The position numbers were made by a program, and so were the translations under genes. Positions 47,120 to 56,610 of a stretch of 64,000 nucleotides of DNA are shown here, piece after piece (position 1 is the first letter of the stretch; each line of letters starts with the position of its first letter). Under the pieces are notes generated by a model that was not told the DNA's origin, ran no database searches, and saw nothing but the letters and a program-made list of their open reading frames with translations. This DNA is from Ramlibacter aurantiacus (GTDB taxonomy: Bacteria; Pseudomonadota; Gammaproteobacteria; Burkholderiales; Burkholderiaceae_C): NCBI RefSeq assembly GCF_016722895.1, contig NZ_JAEQNA010000001.1:930001-994000 (forward strand), in the 5' to 3' direction.

Positions 47120-48613
47120 ATGGCCGAAGCCCAGACCAGCTCTTCATCCCTGCCCGGCGTCAGCCTGGAGGGCAATGACCTGTCCGCCTTGCTGCAGCGC
47201 GAGTTCAAGCCCAAGACGGAGGAAGCCAGGAGCGCCGTCGAACAGGCCGTTCAGACGCTCGCGCAACAGGCGCTGTCGCAGACCCAGCTGATCAGCGGCG
47301 ACGTGACGCGAACCATCGAAGGCATGATCGCGGCCATCGATCGCAAGCTCTCCGAGCAGGTCAACGCGATCATCCACCACCCGGATTTCCAGAAGCTCGA
47401 AGGCGCGTGGCGGGGCCTGCACCACCTCGTCAACAACACCGAGACCGACGAGATGCTGCGCATCCGCGTGATGAACATCTCCAAGCAGGAACTGCAGAAG
47501 ACGCTCAAGCGGTTCAAGGGCGCCAACTGGGACCAGAGCCCGCTGTTCAAGCGCATCTACAACGAGGAATACAGCATGTTCGGCGGCCATCCGTACGGCT
47601 GCCTGGTGGGCGACTACCACTTCGACCACACCGCCCCCGACGTTGAACTGCTCGGCGAGATCGCCAAGATCGCAGCAGCCGCCCACGCACCCTTCATTGC
47701 CGCCGCCTCCCCCACGGCGATGCAGATGGAATCGTGGCAGGAGCTCGCCAACCCCAGGGACCTGACCAAGATCTTCGGCACCCCGGAGTACGCCGCATGG
47801 CGCAGCCTGCGCGAATCCGAGGACAGCAAGTACATCGGCCTGACCATGCCGCGTTTCCTGGCACGTGCGCCGTACGGCGCGCGCACCAACCCCGTGGAAG
47901 GCTTCAACTTCGAGGAAGAGACGGGTTCGGCCGATCACACCAAGTACGTGTGGGCCAACTCCGCGTATGCGATGGCGGTCAACATCAACCGGTCGTTCAA
48001 GCAGTACGGCTGGTGCACGCGCATCCGCGGCATCGAGTCGGGCGGCGCGGTGACCAACCTGCCCACGCACACCTTCCCCACCGACGACGGCGGCGTCGAC
48101 ATGAAGTGCCCCACCGAGATCGCCATCGACGACCGGCGCGAGGCCGAACTGGCGGGCAACGGGTTCATGCCGCTGCTGCACCGGAAGAACAGCGATTTCG
48201 CGGCCTTCATCGGCGCGCAGTCGCTGCACAAGCCGGCCGAGTACGAGGACCCCGACGCCACCGCCAATGCCAGGCTGTCCGCACGCCTGCACTACATGTT
48301 CCCGACGTGCCGGTTCGCGCACTACCTGAAGTGCATCGTGCGCGACAAGATCGGCTCGTTCAAGGAACGCGACGACATGCAGCGCTGGCTGCACGACTGG
48401 GTGCACCAGTACGTCCACGGCGATCCGGCGCATGCCGGCGACGAAGCCAAGGCGCAGCGCCCGCTGGCCGGGGCCGAGGTGGTAGTCGAGGAGGTGGAAG
48501 GCAATCCCGGCTACTACAACTCGAAGTTCTTCCTTCGACCCCATTACCAACTGGAAGGCCTCACGGTGTCACTCCGGCTCGTCTCCAAGCTGCCTTCGGT
48601 GAAGGCAGCCTGA
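47120..48613 (+). CDS. tssC: T6SS contractile sheath large subunit TssC (VipB)
   Basis: The 497-residue protein is the larger sheath subunit. Visible family segments are IDRKLSEQVNAIIHHPDFQKLEGAWRGL, EEYSMFGGHPYGCLVGDY, and FMPLLHRKNSDFAAFIGAQS. The gene follows tssB by 21 bases. The last segments (YYNSKFFLRPHYQLEGL) match the conserved TssC C-terminus. Confidence 0.96.
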   Translation: MAEAQTSSSSLPGVSLEGNDLSALLQREFKPKTEEARSAVEQAVQTLAQQALSQTQLISGDVTRTIEGMIAAIDRKLSEQVNAIIHHPDFQKLEGAWRGLHHLVNNTETDEMLRIRVMNISKQELQKTLKRFKGANWDQSPLFKRIYNEEYSMFGGHPYGCLVGDYHFDHTAPDVELLGEIAKIAAAAHAPFIAAASPTAMQMESWQELANPRDLTKIFGTPEYAAWRSLRESEDSKYIGLTMPRFLARAPYGARTNPVEGFNFEEETGSADHTKYVWANSAYAMAVNINRSFKQYGWCTRIRGIESGGAVTNLPTHTFPTDDGGVDMKCPTEIAIDDRREAELAGNGFMPLLHRKNSDFAAFIGAQSLHKPAEYEDPDATANARLSARLHYMFPTCRFAHYLKCIVRDKIGSFKERDDMQRWLHDWVHQYVHGDPAHAGDEAKAQRPLAGAEVVVEEVEGNPGYYNSKFFLRPHYQLEGLTVSLRLVSKLPSVKAA

Positions 48614-48636
48614 GCCTCCCCATGCGCGATCGATGT

Positions 48637-48661
48637 CCCCCTCCACCGACTGCTGAGGGGG
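48637..48661. promoter_or_regulatory. Hairpin between tssC and hcp
   Basis: CCCCCTC (48637-48643) pairs with GAGGGGG (48655-48661) around an 11-base loop in the 98-base gap before the first hcp gene. It is not followed by a T tract. It may stabilise or partly attenuate the message upstream of the abundantly made Hcp. Confidence 0.4.
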
Positions 48662-48711
48662 CCGCGGCCCTGCCGCGCTGACCAGCAGCCGAAACCACGA
48701 AGGAGTTGAAA

Positions 48712-49197
48712 GTGGCCGTTGACATGTTTCTGAAGATCGAAGGCATCGAGGGTGAGTCCGCCGACAAGGACCACTCCAAGAGCATCGACGTCCTGGCCTG
48801 GAGCTGGGGCCTGAGCAATAGCGGAAGCGCGCACGTGGGCGGCGGGTCGGGGGCGGGCAAGGTCAACGTGCAGGACCTCTCGTTCACCAAGTACATCGAC
48901 AAGGCCAGCACGGCGCTCATGCTGCACGCGAGCAATGGCAAGCACGTCGACAAGGCCACGCTGACGGTGCGCAAGGCCGGCGGGGACAAGCCCGTGGAGT
49001 ACCTGAAGATCATCATGGAGCAGGTGATGGTCACCTCCCTGAGCACCGGTGGCTCGGGCGGCGAAGACCGCCTGACCGAGAACGTCACGCTCAACTTCGC
49101 GAAGGTGAAGGTCGAATACAACCCGCAGAGCAAGGCTGGCGCGGGCTCGGGCGCCACGACCTACGGCTGGGACATCGCTGCCAACACCAAGGTCTGA
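48712..49197 (+). CDS. hcp: T6SS tube protein Hcp (TssD), first copy
   Basis: This 161-residue tube protein begins with the canonical AVDMFLKIEGIEGES and has IDVLAWSWGLSNSG and FTKYIDKASTALMLHASNGKHV. Hcp hexamers stack into the inner tube and can carry effectors. The GTG at 48712 is preceded by AAGGAG. It is the standard Hcp of the cluster. Confidence 0.95.
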   Translation: MAVDMFLKIEGIEGESADKDHSKSIDVLAWSWGLSNSGSAHVGGGSGAGKVNVQDLSFTKYIDKASTALMLHASNGKHVDKATLTVRKAGGDKPVEYLKIIMEQVMVTSLSTGGSGGEDRLTENVTLNFAKVKVEYNPQSKAGAGSGATTYGWDIAANTKV

Positions 49198-49236
49198 CCG
49201 CGCTCCGGCGAGGTGCTAGCAACCAGAGGAGAGGCC

Positions 49237-49725
49237 ATGGCCAGGGACATCGTGCACCTGAAGGTGGAGGGCACCCGCGGCGCCGTCAAGGGCGAGTCCG
49301 TGGCGGCCGGTCACGTGGGCGAGATCGATGTCCATTCGTTCGGCTGGAAGATGCGCTCGCCACGCGATGTGGTCACGAAGGCCGCCGCGGCCCGCGTCGA
49401 CTACGGCGACCTGGTGATCGAAAAGCACATCGATGCGGCCTCGACCGCGCTCATGTCCATGCTGGCCACCAACGAGCTGGTCCGCAAAGCCGTGCTGAGC
49501 GTGCGGCGCCAGGGCGTGGATGCCGAGGACTACCTCACGCTCACGCTCACCAAGGCCCATGTCACCGGCTACCAGCTGCAGCAATCGGACAGCGGCGAAG
49601 ACCGGATGGTCGAGCAGATCACCCTGGCCTACGAATCCGTCGAGGTGAGCTATGCCGGACAGGAGGTGGGCGGCGCGCGCAAGGGCGCGACGCACTTCCA
49701 CGGCATCGCTGCCGCCTCCTCCTGA
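49237..49725 (+). CDS. Hcp-family tube protein, divergent second copy
   Basis: The product has 162 residues and keeps the Hcp layout: IVHLKVEGTRGAVKGES, IDVHSFGWKMRSP, EKHIDAASTALMSMLATNELV and VEQITLAYESVEVSY. It differs strongly from the first copy in the loop after the third strand (basic SPRDVVTKAAAAR in place of Ser/Gly-rich SNSGSAHVGGGSG). The ATG at 49237 has GAGGAG upstream. It may form mixed tubes or carry a different effector. Confidence 0.85.
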   Translation: MARDIVHLKVEGTRGAVKGESVAAGHVGEIDVHSFGWKMRSPRDVVTKAAAARVDYGDLVIEKHIDAASTALMSMLATNELVRKAVLSVRRQGVDAEDYLTLTLTKAHVTGYQLQQSDSGEDRMVEQITLAYESVEVSYAGQEVGGARKGATHFHGIAAASS

Positions 49726-49739
49726 GCCCGGAGCACGCC

Positions 49740-50585
49740 ATGAGCACAGACACCGACATCGCTGCCGACGCCCTCCAGGCGATACGGGCGGGCGAGCTTC
49801 GCCGGGCCCTGGAGCTGCTGCAGGAGCACGTGCGGCGGCAGCCTTCGGACGCCCGCCTGCGCACTTTCCTGTTCCAGCTGCTCGCGGTGCGGGGCGAGTG
49901 GGACCGCGCCCTGCGTCAACTGGGCATGGCCGGCGAACTCGACCCCAGCGCGCAGCCGATGGTGCAGACCTACGAGGGTGCGATCCGGTGCGAGCCGCTG
50001 CGGGAACAGGTGTTCGCCGGCAAGAAGGTGCCCTTGCTGCTGGGTGAGCCGGAACCCTGGACCGCCCTGCTGCTCGAGGCCCTGCTGCAGGAGGGCCAGG
50101 GCGACAGCGCGGCCGGCGCCGGGCTGCGGGCGCGGGCCCTGGACGAGGCGCCCGTGAGCGCCGGAACCGCCAATGGCGAGGCCTTCGAGTGGCTGGCCGA
50201 CGCCGACACCCGCATCGGGCCGGTGCTCGAGGCCGTGATGCAGGGCCGCTACTACTGGGTGCCGTTCACGCGCATCGCACGCATCTCGCTCGACCCGCCG
50301 GTGGACCTGCGCGACGTGGTCTGGATGCCGGCGCACTTGCAGTTCAGCAATGGCGGCGAAAGCGTGGCCCTGCTGCCGACCCGTTATGCGGGCACGCCCC
50401 TCGACCAGGACGCGTTCGCGCTGTCCCGGCGCACGGACTGGGCCGAACCCGAACCCGGCCGCTTCGTCGGGCAGGGGCAGCGGATCCTTGCCACGCCGTC
50501 CACCGAGTACCCCCTGATGGACCTGCGGGAAGTCGTCTTCGACCTTCCTGCGGCCGGACCCGACGATGAACACGCCCAGGATTAG
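49740..50585 (+). CDS. tagJ: T6SS accessory protein TagJ (ImpE family)
   Basis: The 281-residue protein has an N-terminal tetratricopeptide-like region (ALQAIRAGELRRALELLQEHVRRQP) followed by the ImpE domain (VMQGRYYWVPFTRIARISLDPPVDLRDVVWMPA). In other systems TagJ binds the sheath protein TssB and is thought to help recruit ClpV. It overlaps tssE by 20 bases. Confidence 0.9.
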   Translation: MSTDTDIAADALQAIRAGELRRALELLQEHVRRQPSDARLRTFLFQLLAVRGEWDRALRQLGMAGELDPSAQPMVQTYEGAIRCEPLREQVFAGKKVPLLLGEPEPWTALLLEALLQEGQGDSAAGAGLRARALDEAPVSAGTANGEAFEWLADADTRIGPVLEAVMQGRYYWVPFTRIARISLDPPVDLRDVVWMPAHLQFSNGGESVALLPTRYAGTPLDQDAFALSRRTDWAEPEPGRFVGQGQRILATPSTEYPLMDLREVVFDLPAAGPDDEHAQD

Positions 50586-51066
50586 GGACCGGCTGCAGCC
50601 CGCCCTGCTCGATCGCCTGCGGGACGACGAACCCGGGCTGCGCGAAGAGCCGCTGGAGCGCCGCGTCCTGTCCCGGGCCCAGCTGCGCGAGGCGGTGCTG
50701 CGGGACCTGCGCTGGCTGCTCAACGCGACGCGCGCCACGGATGACACCGAAGGCCTGTCCCAGGCCAGGCGCTCGGTCCTGTTCTACGGGCTGCCGGCCT
50801 GGTCGGGCTTCACCGCGTCCTCGCTGGAGATCCCGCAGATGGAAGAGGCGATCCGGCAAGCGCTGCTGGAGCACGAACCACGCATGCTGCCTCATACCGT
50901 GCAGGTCGAGGCCCTGCTGTCCGACGAGCCCATGGACTGGCACAACCAGCTCAGCTTCCGCATCAGCGCGCAGATGTGGGCCCAGCCCGTGCCCCTCGAA
51001 TTGCTGCTGCAGACCGACCTCGACCTGGAGACCGGCGAGTTCGAGGTCCGCGACCTCGCCCGCTGA
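50566..51066 (+). CDS. tssE: T6SS baseplate protein TssE (GP25-like)
   Basis: This 166-residue baseplate protein is related to phage T4 gp25. It contains RDRLQPALLDRL, LRDLRWLLNATRATDD, SVLFYGLPAWSGFTAS and LSFRISAQMWAQPVPLELLLQTDLDLETGEF, the usual TssE order. The start overlaps tagJ by 20 bases. Confidence 0.93.
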   Translation: MNTPRIRDRLQPALLDRLRDDEPGLREEPLERRVLSRAQLREAVLRDLRWLLNATRATDDTEGLSQARRSVLFYGLPAWSGFTASSLEIPQMEEAIRQALLEHEPRMLPHTVQVEALLSDEPMDWHNQLSFRISAQMWAQPVPLELLLQTDLDLETGEFEVRDLAR

Positions 51067-51072
51067 CGCGCC

Positions 51073-52929
51073 ATGGACCCTCGCCTCCTCCGCTACTACA
51101 ACCAGGAACTGCAGCACGTGCGGGAGATGGGCGCCGAGTTCGCGGCCGAGTTCCCCAAGATCGCCGGGCGCCTCGGCATGGAGGGCATGGAGGTCGCCGA
51201 CCCGTATGTCGAACGGCTGCTGGAAGGCTTTGCCTTCCTCACGGCCCGCTTGCAGCTGCGGATGGACGCCGAGTTCCCGCTCTTCACGCAGCGGCTGCTG
51301 GACATCCTGTACCCACAGTTCCTCGCCCCGGTGCCCGCGATGCTGATCGCGCAGGTGCGTCCCAGGCTGGGAGACGATGCGCTGGCATCGGGTGTGACGC
51401 TGCCGCGCGGCACGCGGCTGCGGGCCAGGGCCGCCCATTCGCCGACGCCCTGCGAGTTCACCACCGGCTCCGCGCTCACCCTGTGGCCGGTGGCGGTAAC
51501 GGGGGTCGAGTACTTCACCCACGCCGGTGAGCTGCCGGTGCCCCCGGCATGGCGCCGCGCGGCGGGCGGCGTGCGGATCCGCCTGCGCTGCGCGCCGGGC
51601 ATGGACTTCGCCCGCGTGGGCTGGCACGACATCCGCCTGTCCTGCACGTCCAGCGACTCGGTCGGGTTCCGGCTCCACGAACTGATCACCGGCCATGCGA
51701 TGGGCGTGCTGGTGCGCCGGTCCGCCAAGGGGGCGGCCGAAGCCCTGCCGGCCCGAATCGAACCCCTGGGCTTCGAGGACGAGGAGGCCTTGCTGCCGGT
51801 GACGCAGCGCGGCTTCGCCGGGTACCGGCTCCTGCAGGAATACTTCGCGCTGCCACAGAAGTTCCTGTCGTTCGAACTGCGCGGGTGCGGGGCGGCCCTG
51901 CAGCGGCTCGGCGGCAACGAGGCCGACCTCATCGTGCTGCTCGATCGCGGCGATCCGTCGCTGGGCCAATCGGTAGCCGCCGACGCGCTGGCCCTGCACT
52001 GCGTGCCGGCCATCAACCTCTTCGAGCGGCGCTGCGACCGCATCCACGTGTCCCCGCGCAGCCACGACTTCCATGTGGTGGCGGATCGCACGCGTCCGCT
52101 GGACTACGAGATCCACCAGGTGCTCGACGTCACCGGCTTCGGCGCAGGCAGCACGAGCGAGCGGCACTTCAGGCCGCTCTATGGCGCGTTCCAGGGTGAA
52201 GAGCGGCTGCAGCCGGCCTACTACACGGTGCAGCGGGAACCGCGCATGCTGTCCTCGACCCAGAAGCGCGAAGGTCCCCGCAGCAGCTACGTGGGATCGG
52301 AGGTCTTCCTGTCCATCGTCGATGCGGCGCAGGCACCCTATTCCGACGACCTGCGCCAGCTTGCCGTGCGGGCCCTGTGCAGCAACCGCGACCTGCCCCT
52401 GCAGATCCCGACGGTGCAGGGCACGCGCGAGTTGCAGCTCGACGTCGCGGCGCCTGTGGCCTCGGTGCATGCGCTGCGCGAACCCTCCCGTCCGCAACCC
52501 GCCCTGCGCGATGGCCAGGCGGCCTGGCAGTTGATCAACCAGTTCGCGCTGCATCACCTGTCCCTGTCGGACACGAACGCGACCGAGGGCGCCGCCGCGC
52601 TCAGGGACATGCTGCGCCTGTACCTGCCGCCCGGCGATGCCGCGGCCACCCGGCAAGTCGAAGGGCTTCGATCGGTGCGCAGCACGCCCACCGTGCGCCG
52701 GCTTCCCATGGCCGGCCCGATCGCCTTCGGCCGCGGCGTGCAGATCGAGGTCGACGTCGACGAGCACGCCTTCGAAGGCGGCAGCGCCTACCTGCTGGGA
52801 ACCTTGCTGGAGCGATGGTTCGCGCGGCACGTGGCGCTGAACGCCTTCACCGTGACCCGCATACGCTCGCTGGCGCAGGGCGTGATCCTTGAAGGGAGGC
52901 CGCGGTGCGGCAATCGCCCGATCCTCTGA
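51073..52929 (+). CDS. tssF: T6SS baseplate protein TssF
   Basis: The product has 618 residues, the usual size for TssF (VasA/ImpG). It starts DPRLLRYYNQELQHVREMGAEFA and keeps YVERLLEGFAFLTARLQLRMDAEFP and LDILYPQFLAPVPAM. TssF forms the baseplate wedge with TssE, TssG and TssK. The gene overlaps tssG by 25 bases. Confidence 0.94.
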   Translation: MDPRLLRYYNQELQHVREMGAEFAAEFPKIAGRLGMEGMEVADPYVERLLEGFAFLTARLQLRMDAEFPLFTQRLLDILYPQFLAPVPAMLIAQVRPRLGDDALASGVTLPRGTRLRARAAHSPTPCEFTTGSALTLWPVAVTGVEYFTHAGELPVPPAWRRAAGGVRIRLRCAPGMDFARVGWHDIRLSCTSSDSVGFRLHELITGHAMGVLVRRSAKGAAEALPARIEPLGFEDEEALLPVTQRGFAGYRLLQEYFALPQKFLSFELRGCGAALQRLGGNEADLIVLLDRGDPSLGQSVAADALALHCVPAINLFERRCDRIHVSPRSHDFHVVADRTRPLDYEIHQVLDVTGFGAGSTSERHFRPLYGAFQGEERLQPAYYTVQREPRMLSSTQKREGPRSSYVGSEVFLSIVDAAQAPYSDDLRQLAVRALCSNRDLPLQIPTVQGTRELQLDVAAPVASVHALREPSRPQPALRDGQAAWQLINQFALHHLSLSDTNATEGAAALRDMLRLYLPPGDAAATRQVEGLRSVRSTPTVRRLPMAGPIAFGRGVQIEVDVDEHAFEGGSAYLLGTLLERWFARHVALNAFTVTRIRSLAQGVILEGRPRCGNRPIL

Positions 52930-53954
52930 TGCAAGGCCCCGAACAGATCCTGGCGGGCGCTGCGGCGCAGCCCTGGAGCTTTGATTTCTATGCCCTGCTG
53001 CGAAGCATCGAGGCCCGCAGCCCGGAGCGGCCCCGGCTGGGCACCGCCCTGCGTCCGGCGGAGGAGCCGCTGCGCCTGGGCCAGTCGCCGGAACTGAGCT
53101 TCGCCCCGGCCGCCCTGGCCGGTGTCGCACCGGCGGCCGGCGCGACACCGGCGCGCGTGGATGTCCGGTTCTTCGGGCTGTTCGGTCCCAACGGTCCGTT
53201 GCCGCTGCATCTGACGGGTTACGCGCGGGAGCGGCTCCTGAACCACGACGACCGGGCGCTGGCCCGCTTCGCCGACCTGTTCCATCACCGCCTGCTGCTG
53301 CTGTTCTACCGCGCCTGGGCCCAGGCCCAGCCGACGGCCAGCGCCGACCGGCCCGGGGACGACCGGTTCGCGAACCTGGTGGGCGCCCTGGTCGGGATCC
53401 GCGAGCGCTCGCAGCAGGGCCGGGACGAAGTGCCCGACGACGCGCGTCGGTTCTTCGCCGGGCACTTCTCGAACCCGGTCCGCAGCGCCGACGGCCTGTC
53501 GGCCGTGCTGAGCGGCTGGCTGCGGATGCCGGTGCAGGTGGTCCCGTTCGCGGGCACGTGGATGGACCTGCCGCCCACCGACCGCACGCGGATCGGCGGC
53601 CGTTCGGAGACGGCGCGCCTGGGCGCCGGCGCGGTGCTGGGGGCCTCGGTCTGGGACCGGCAGCATCACTTCGGCCTGCGGATCGGACCGCTGCGCCTGG
53701 GCGTCTACGAGTCCCTGCTGCCCGATGGCGCAGCGCTGCCGGCGGTGACCGCCCTCACGCGCTTCCATGTGGGGCACGAGCTCGGCTGGACCCTCGAGCT
53801 GGAGCTCCAGGCCGGGGATGTTCCCGTGTGCCGCCCCGGCCAGTATGGCCGGCTCGGATGGACCACCTGGATCGGCCGCGCCCCGCACCGGCGCAATGCC
53901 CGCGTGAAGCTGCATCCCCCTCTCAAGAGCCAGAAGGAAGGCACCCATGGCTGA
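52905..53954 (+). CDS. tssG: T6SS baseplate protein TssG
   Basis: This 349-residue TssG (VasB/ImpH) shows FDFYALLRSIEA, FGLFGPNGPLPLHLTGYARERL and the C-terminal GYxxWIG-like region (YGRLGWTTWIG). It partners TssF in the wedge. The GTG at 52905 has GGGAGG 5 bases upstream, deciding this start over a later ATG. It overlaps both tssF and clpV. Confidence 0.92.
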   Translation: MRQSPDPLMQGPEQILAGAAAQPWSFDFYALLRSIEARSPERPRLGTALRPAEEPLRLGQSPELSFAPAALAGVAPAAGATPARVDVRFFGLFGPNGPLPLHLTGYARERLLNHDDRALARFADLFHHRLLLLFYRAWAQAQPTASADRPGDDRFANLVGALVGIRERSQQGRDEVPDDARRFFAGHFSNPVRSADGLSAVLSGWLRMPVQVVPFAGTWMDLPPTDRTRIGGRSETARLGAGAVLGASVWDRQHHFGLRIGPLRLGVYESLLPDGAALPAVTALTRFHVGHELGWTLELELQAGDVPVCRPGQYGRLGWTTWIGRAPHRRNARVKLHPPLKSQKEGTHG

Positions 53955-56610
53955 ACTCTCGCGCGTGAAGGTTTTCGGCAAGCTCCATCCCGAAGCCTAC
54001 AAATCCGTGGAAGGCGCGACCGTCTTCTGCAAGCTGCGGGGCAACCCGTTCGTGGAGCTGGAGCACTGGGTCGCGCAGCTGGTGCAGGCCAGCGAGGGCG
54101 ACTGGACGCGCATCATCCGGCATTACGACCTCGACCAGTCCCGCCTGGCGACCGACATCACGACCGCCCTGGAGCGCCTGCCACGGGGGTCCACGCAGAT
54201 CCGAGACATTTCGGAGAACATCACCAACGCGGTGGAGCGCGGCTGGGTCTACGGATCGCTAATGTACGGGGATGCGGCCGTGCGCAGCGGCCACGTGATG
54301 GTCGGCATGCTGAAGACCAGCTACCTGCGCAACGCCCTGCTGGGCATCTCTCGGCAGTTCGAGAAGGTGAAGGCGGACGACCTCAGCGACAACCTGGCGC
54401 GGATCGTCGCCGGGTCGGCCGAGGACGCATCGCAGCCCTCCAGCGGTGCAGAAGCCGGCCCGGGCGAGACCAGCGAAGCCATTGCCCCCGCGCAGATGGG
54501 CAAGCAGGAGGCGCTCAAGCGCTTCACCACCGACCTGACCGGGCAGGCCCGCTCGGGAAAGATGGACCCCATCGTCGGGCGCGACGACGAGATCCGGCAG
54601 GTGATCGACATCCTGATGCGGCGGCGCCAGAACAACCCCATCCTGGTGGGCGAGGCGGGTGTGGGCAAAACCGCTGTGGTGGAGGGCTTCGCCCAGCGCG
54701 TCGCGCGCGGGGACGTGCCACCGGCGCTCAAGGACGTCGAGGTGCGCACGCTGGACGTGGGCTTGCTGCAGGCCGGTGCCAGCATGAAGGGCGAGTTCGA
54801 GCAACGGCTCCGGTCGGTCATCGACGAGGTGCAGGCCAGCACCAGGCCGATCATCCTGTTCGTCGACGAGACCCACACCCTGGTCGGTGCGGGCGGTGCG
54901 GCCGGCACCGGTGACGCGGCCAACCTGCTCAAGCCGGCGCTGGCGCGCGGCACGCTGCGCACGATAGGCGCGACCACCTTCGCCGAGTACAAGAAGTACA
55001 TCGAGAAGGATCCCGCGCTCACGCGCCGCTTCCAGAGCGTGCAGGTGGATGAGCCGGACGAAGCGAGGGGCGTGCGCATGATGCGCGGCATCGCCAGCGC
55101 CATGGAGCAGCACCACCGCGTGCAGATCCTGGACGAAGCGCTCGAAGCCGCCGTGCGGCTCAGCCATCGCTACATCCCGGCTCGCCAGTTGCCCGACAAG
55201 GCCGTGAGCCTGCTGGACACCGCGTCGGCGCGCGTGGCCGTGAGCCTGCATGCCACCCCCGCCGAAGTGGACGACTGCCTCAAGCGCATCGAGTCGCTGG
55301 AGACCGAGCGCGCCATCATCGAACGCGAGAAGGCCGTCGGCATCGAGGTGGGCGAGCGCCCGGCGCAGGTAGCCACCGGCCTCGCCACCGAACAGGAGCG
55401 CCTCGCGGGGCTGCAGCAGCGTTGGTCCGAGGAGAAGGAGCTGGTGAACGAGATCCTGCGCCTGCGCGAGCGGCTGCGCGCCACCGAGCCGCCCCTGCCC
55501 GAGAGCGAACGTGCCGATGCCCTGGACACCCTGCGCCGGCTGCAGCAGCGGCTGGCCGAGTCCCAGGGCGAGTCGCCGCTCATCCTGCCGACGGTCGACT
55601 ACCAGGCGGTCGCCTCGGTCGTCGCGGACTGGACCGGGATTCCGGTGGGGCGCATGGCGCGCAACGAAGTCGAGACCGTGCTGAAGCTGGACCGCTTGCT
55701 GGCCGAGCGCGTGATCGGCCAGGACCATGCGATGGACATGATCGCCAAGCGGGTGCAGACCTCGCGAGCCGGCCTCGACAACCCCGACAAGCCGGTCGGC
55801 GTGTTCCTGCTCGCCGGCCCGTCCGGGGTCGGCAAGACCGAGACGGCACTGGCACTGGCGGAAGCCCTGTACGGCGGCGAGCAGAACCTGATCACCATCA
55901 ACATGAGCGAGTTCCAGGAGCCGCACACGGTCTCGACGCTGAAGGGCGCCCCCCCGGGCTACGTGGGCTATGGCGAAGGCGGCGTGCTGACCGAGGCCGT
56001 GCGCCGACGCCCCTACAGCGTGGTGCTGCTCGACGAGGTGGAGAAGGCCCACCCCGACGTGCACGAGATCTTCTTCCAGGTCTTCGACAAGGGGGTGATG
56101 GAAGACGGCGAAGGCCGCCGCATCGACTTCCGCAACACGCTCATCCTGCTCACGACCAACGCAGGCACCGACCTGATCAGCGGGATGTGCGCCGACCCCG
56201 AGCTGCTGCCCACCACCGAGGCGCTGGCCAAGGCCTTGCGCGAGCCTCTGCTCAAGGTCTTCCCGCCGGCGCTGCTGGGCCGGCTGGTGGCGATTCCCTA
56301 CTACCCGCTGAGCCAGCAGATGATGGGGCGCATCGTGAAGCTGCAGCTCGGGCGCGTGAAGCGCCGGATCGAGGAACGCTACAAGGTGCCGTTCACCTAT
56401 GACGAGAACGTACCCGCGTTGGTGGTCAACCGTTGCACCGAGAGTGCATCTGGCGGCCGGATGATCGATGCGATCCTGACCAACACCATGCTGCCAGCCT
56501 TGAGCAGGGAGTTCCTGAACCGACTCGTGGCCAATCGCCCCGTCACCCAGGTGCACGTGTCGGCGACCGAAAGTGACTTCTCCTACTCGTTCTCGGGAGA
56601 TGCAACATGA
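53947..56610 (+). CDS. clpV: T6SS sheath-recycling AAA+ ATPase ClpV (TssH)
   Basis: This 887-residue ClpB-type ATPase disassembles contracted sheaths. An N-terminal Clp-N-like domain (about 1-160) is followed by two AAA+ domains with Walker A GEAGVGKT (near 235) and GPSGVGKT (near 625); the middle coiled coil is short, as in ClpV. The last 50 residues are the ClpV-type C-terminus (HVSATESDFSYSFSGDAT). It overlaps the next gene by 4 bases (ATGA). Confidence 0.95.
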   Translation: MAELSRVKVFGKLHPEAYKSVEGATVFCKLRGNPFVELEHWVAQLVQASEGDWTRIIRHYDLDQSRLATDITTALERLPRGSTQIRDISENITNAVERGWVYGSLMYGDAAVRSGHVMVGMLKTSYLRNALLGISRQFEKVKADDLSDNLARIVAGSAEDASQPSSGAEAGPGETSEAIAPAQMGKQEALKRFTTDLTGQARSGKMDPIVGRDDEIRQVIDILMRRRQNNPILVGEAGVGKTAVVEGFAQRVARGDVPPALKDVEVRTLDVGLLQAGASMKGEFEQRLRSVIDEVQASTRPIILFVDETHTLVGAGGAAGTGDAANLLKPALARGTLRTIGATTFAEYKKYIEKDPALTRRFQSVQVDEPDEARGVRMMRGIASAMEQHHRVQILDEALEAAVRLSHRYIPARQLPDKAVSLLDTASARVAVSLHATPAEVDDCLKRIESLETERAIIEREKAVGIEVGERPAQVATGLATEQERLAGLQQRWSEEKELVNEILRLRERLRATEPPLPESERADALDTLRRLQQRLAESQGESPLILPTVDYQAVASVVADWTGIPVGRMARNEVETVLKLDRLLAERVIGQDHAMDMIAKRVQTSRAGLDNPDKPVGVFLLAGPSGVGKTETALALAEALYGGEQNLITINMSEFQEPHTVSTLKGAPPGYVGYGEGGVLTEAVRRRPYSVVLLDEVEKAHPDVHEIFFQVFDKGVMEDGEGRRIDFRNTLILLTTNAGTDLISGMCADPELLPTTEALAKALREPLLKVFPPALLGRLVAIPYYPLSQQMMGRIVKLQLGRVKRRIEERYKVPFTYDENVPALVVNRCTESASGGRMIDAILTNTMLPALSREFLNRLVANRPVTQVHVSATESDFSYSFSGDAT

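Noticed and set aside
54259-56556. 765-codon frame on the - strand opposite clpV
   Set aside because: Antisense artefact of high GC third positions; clpV has complete motifs on the other strand.
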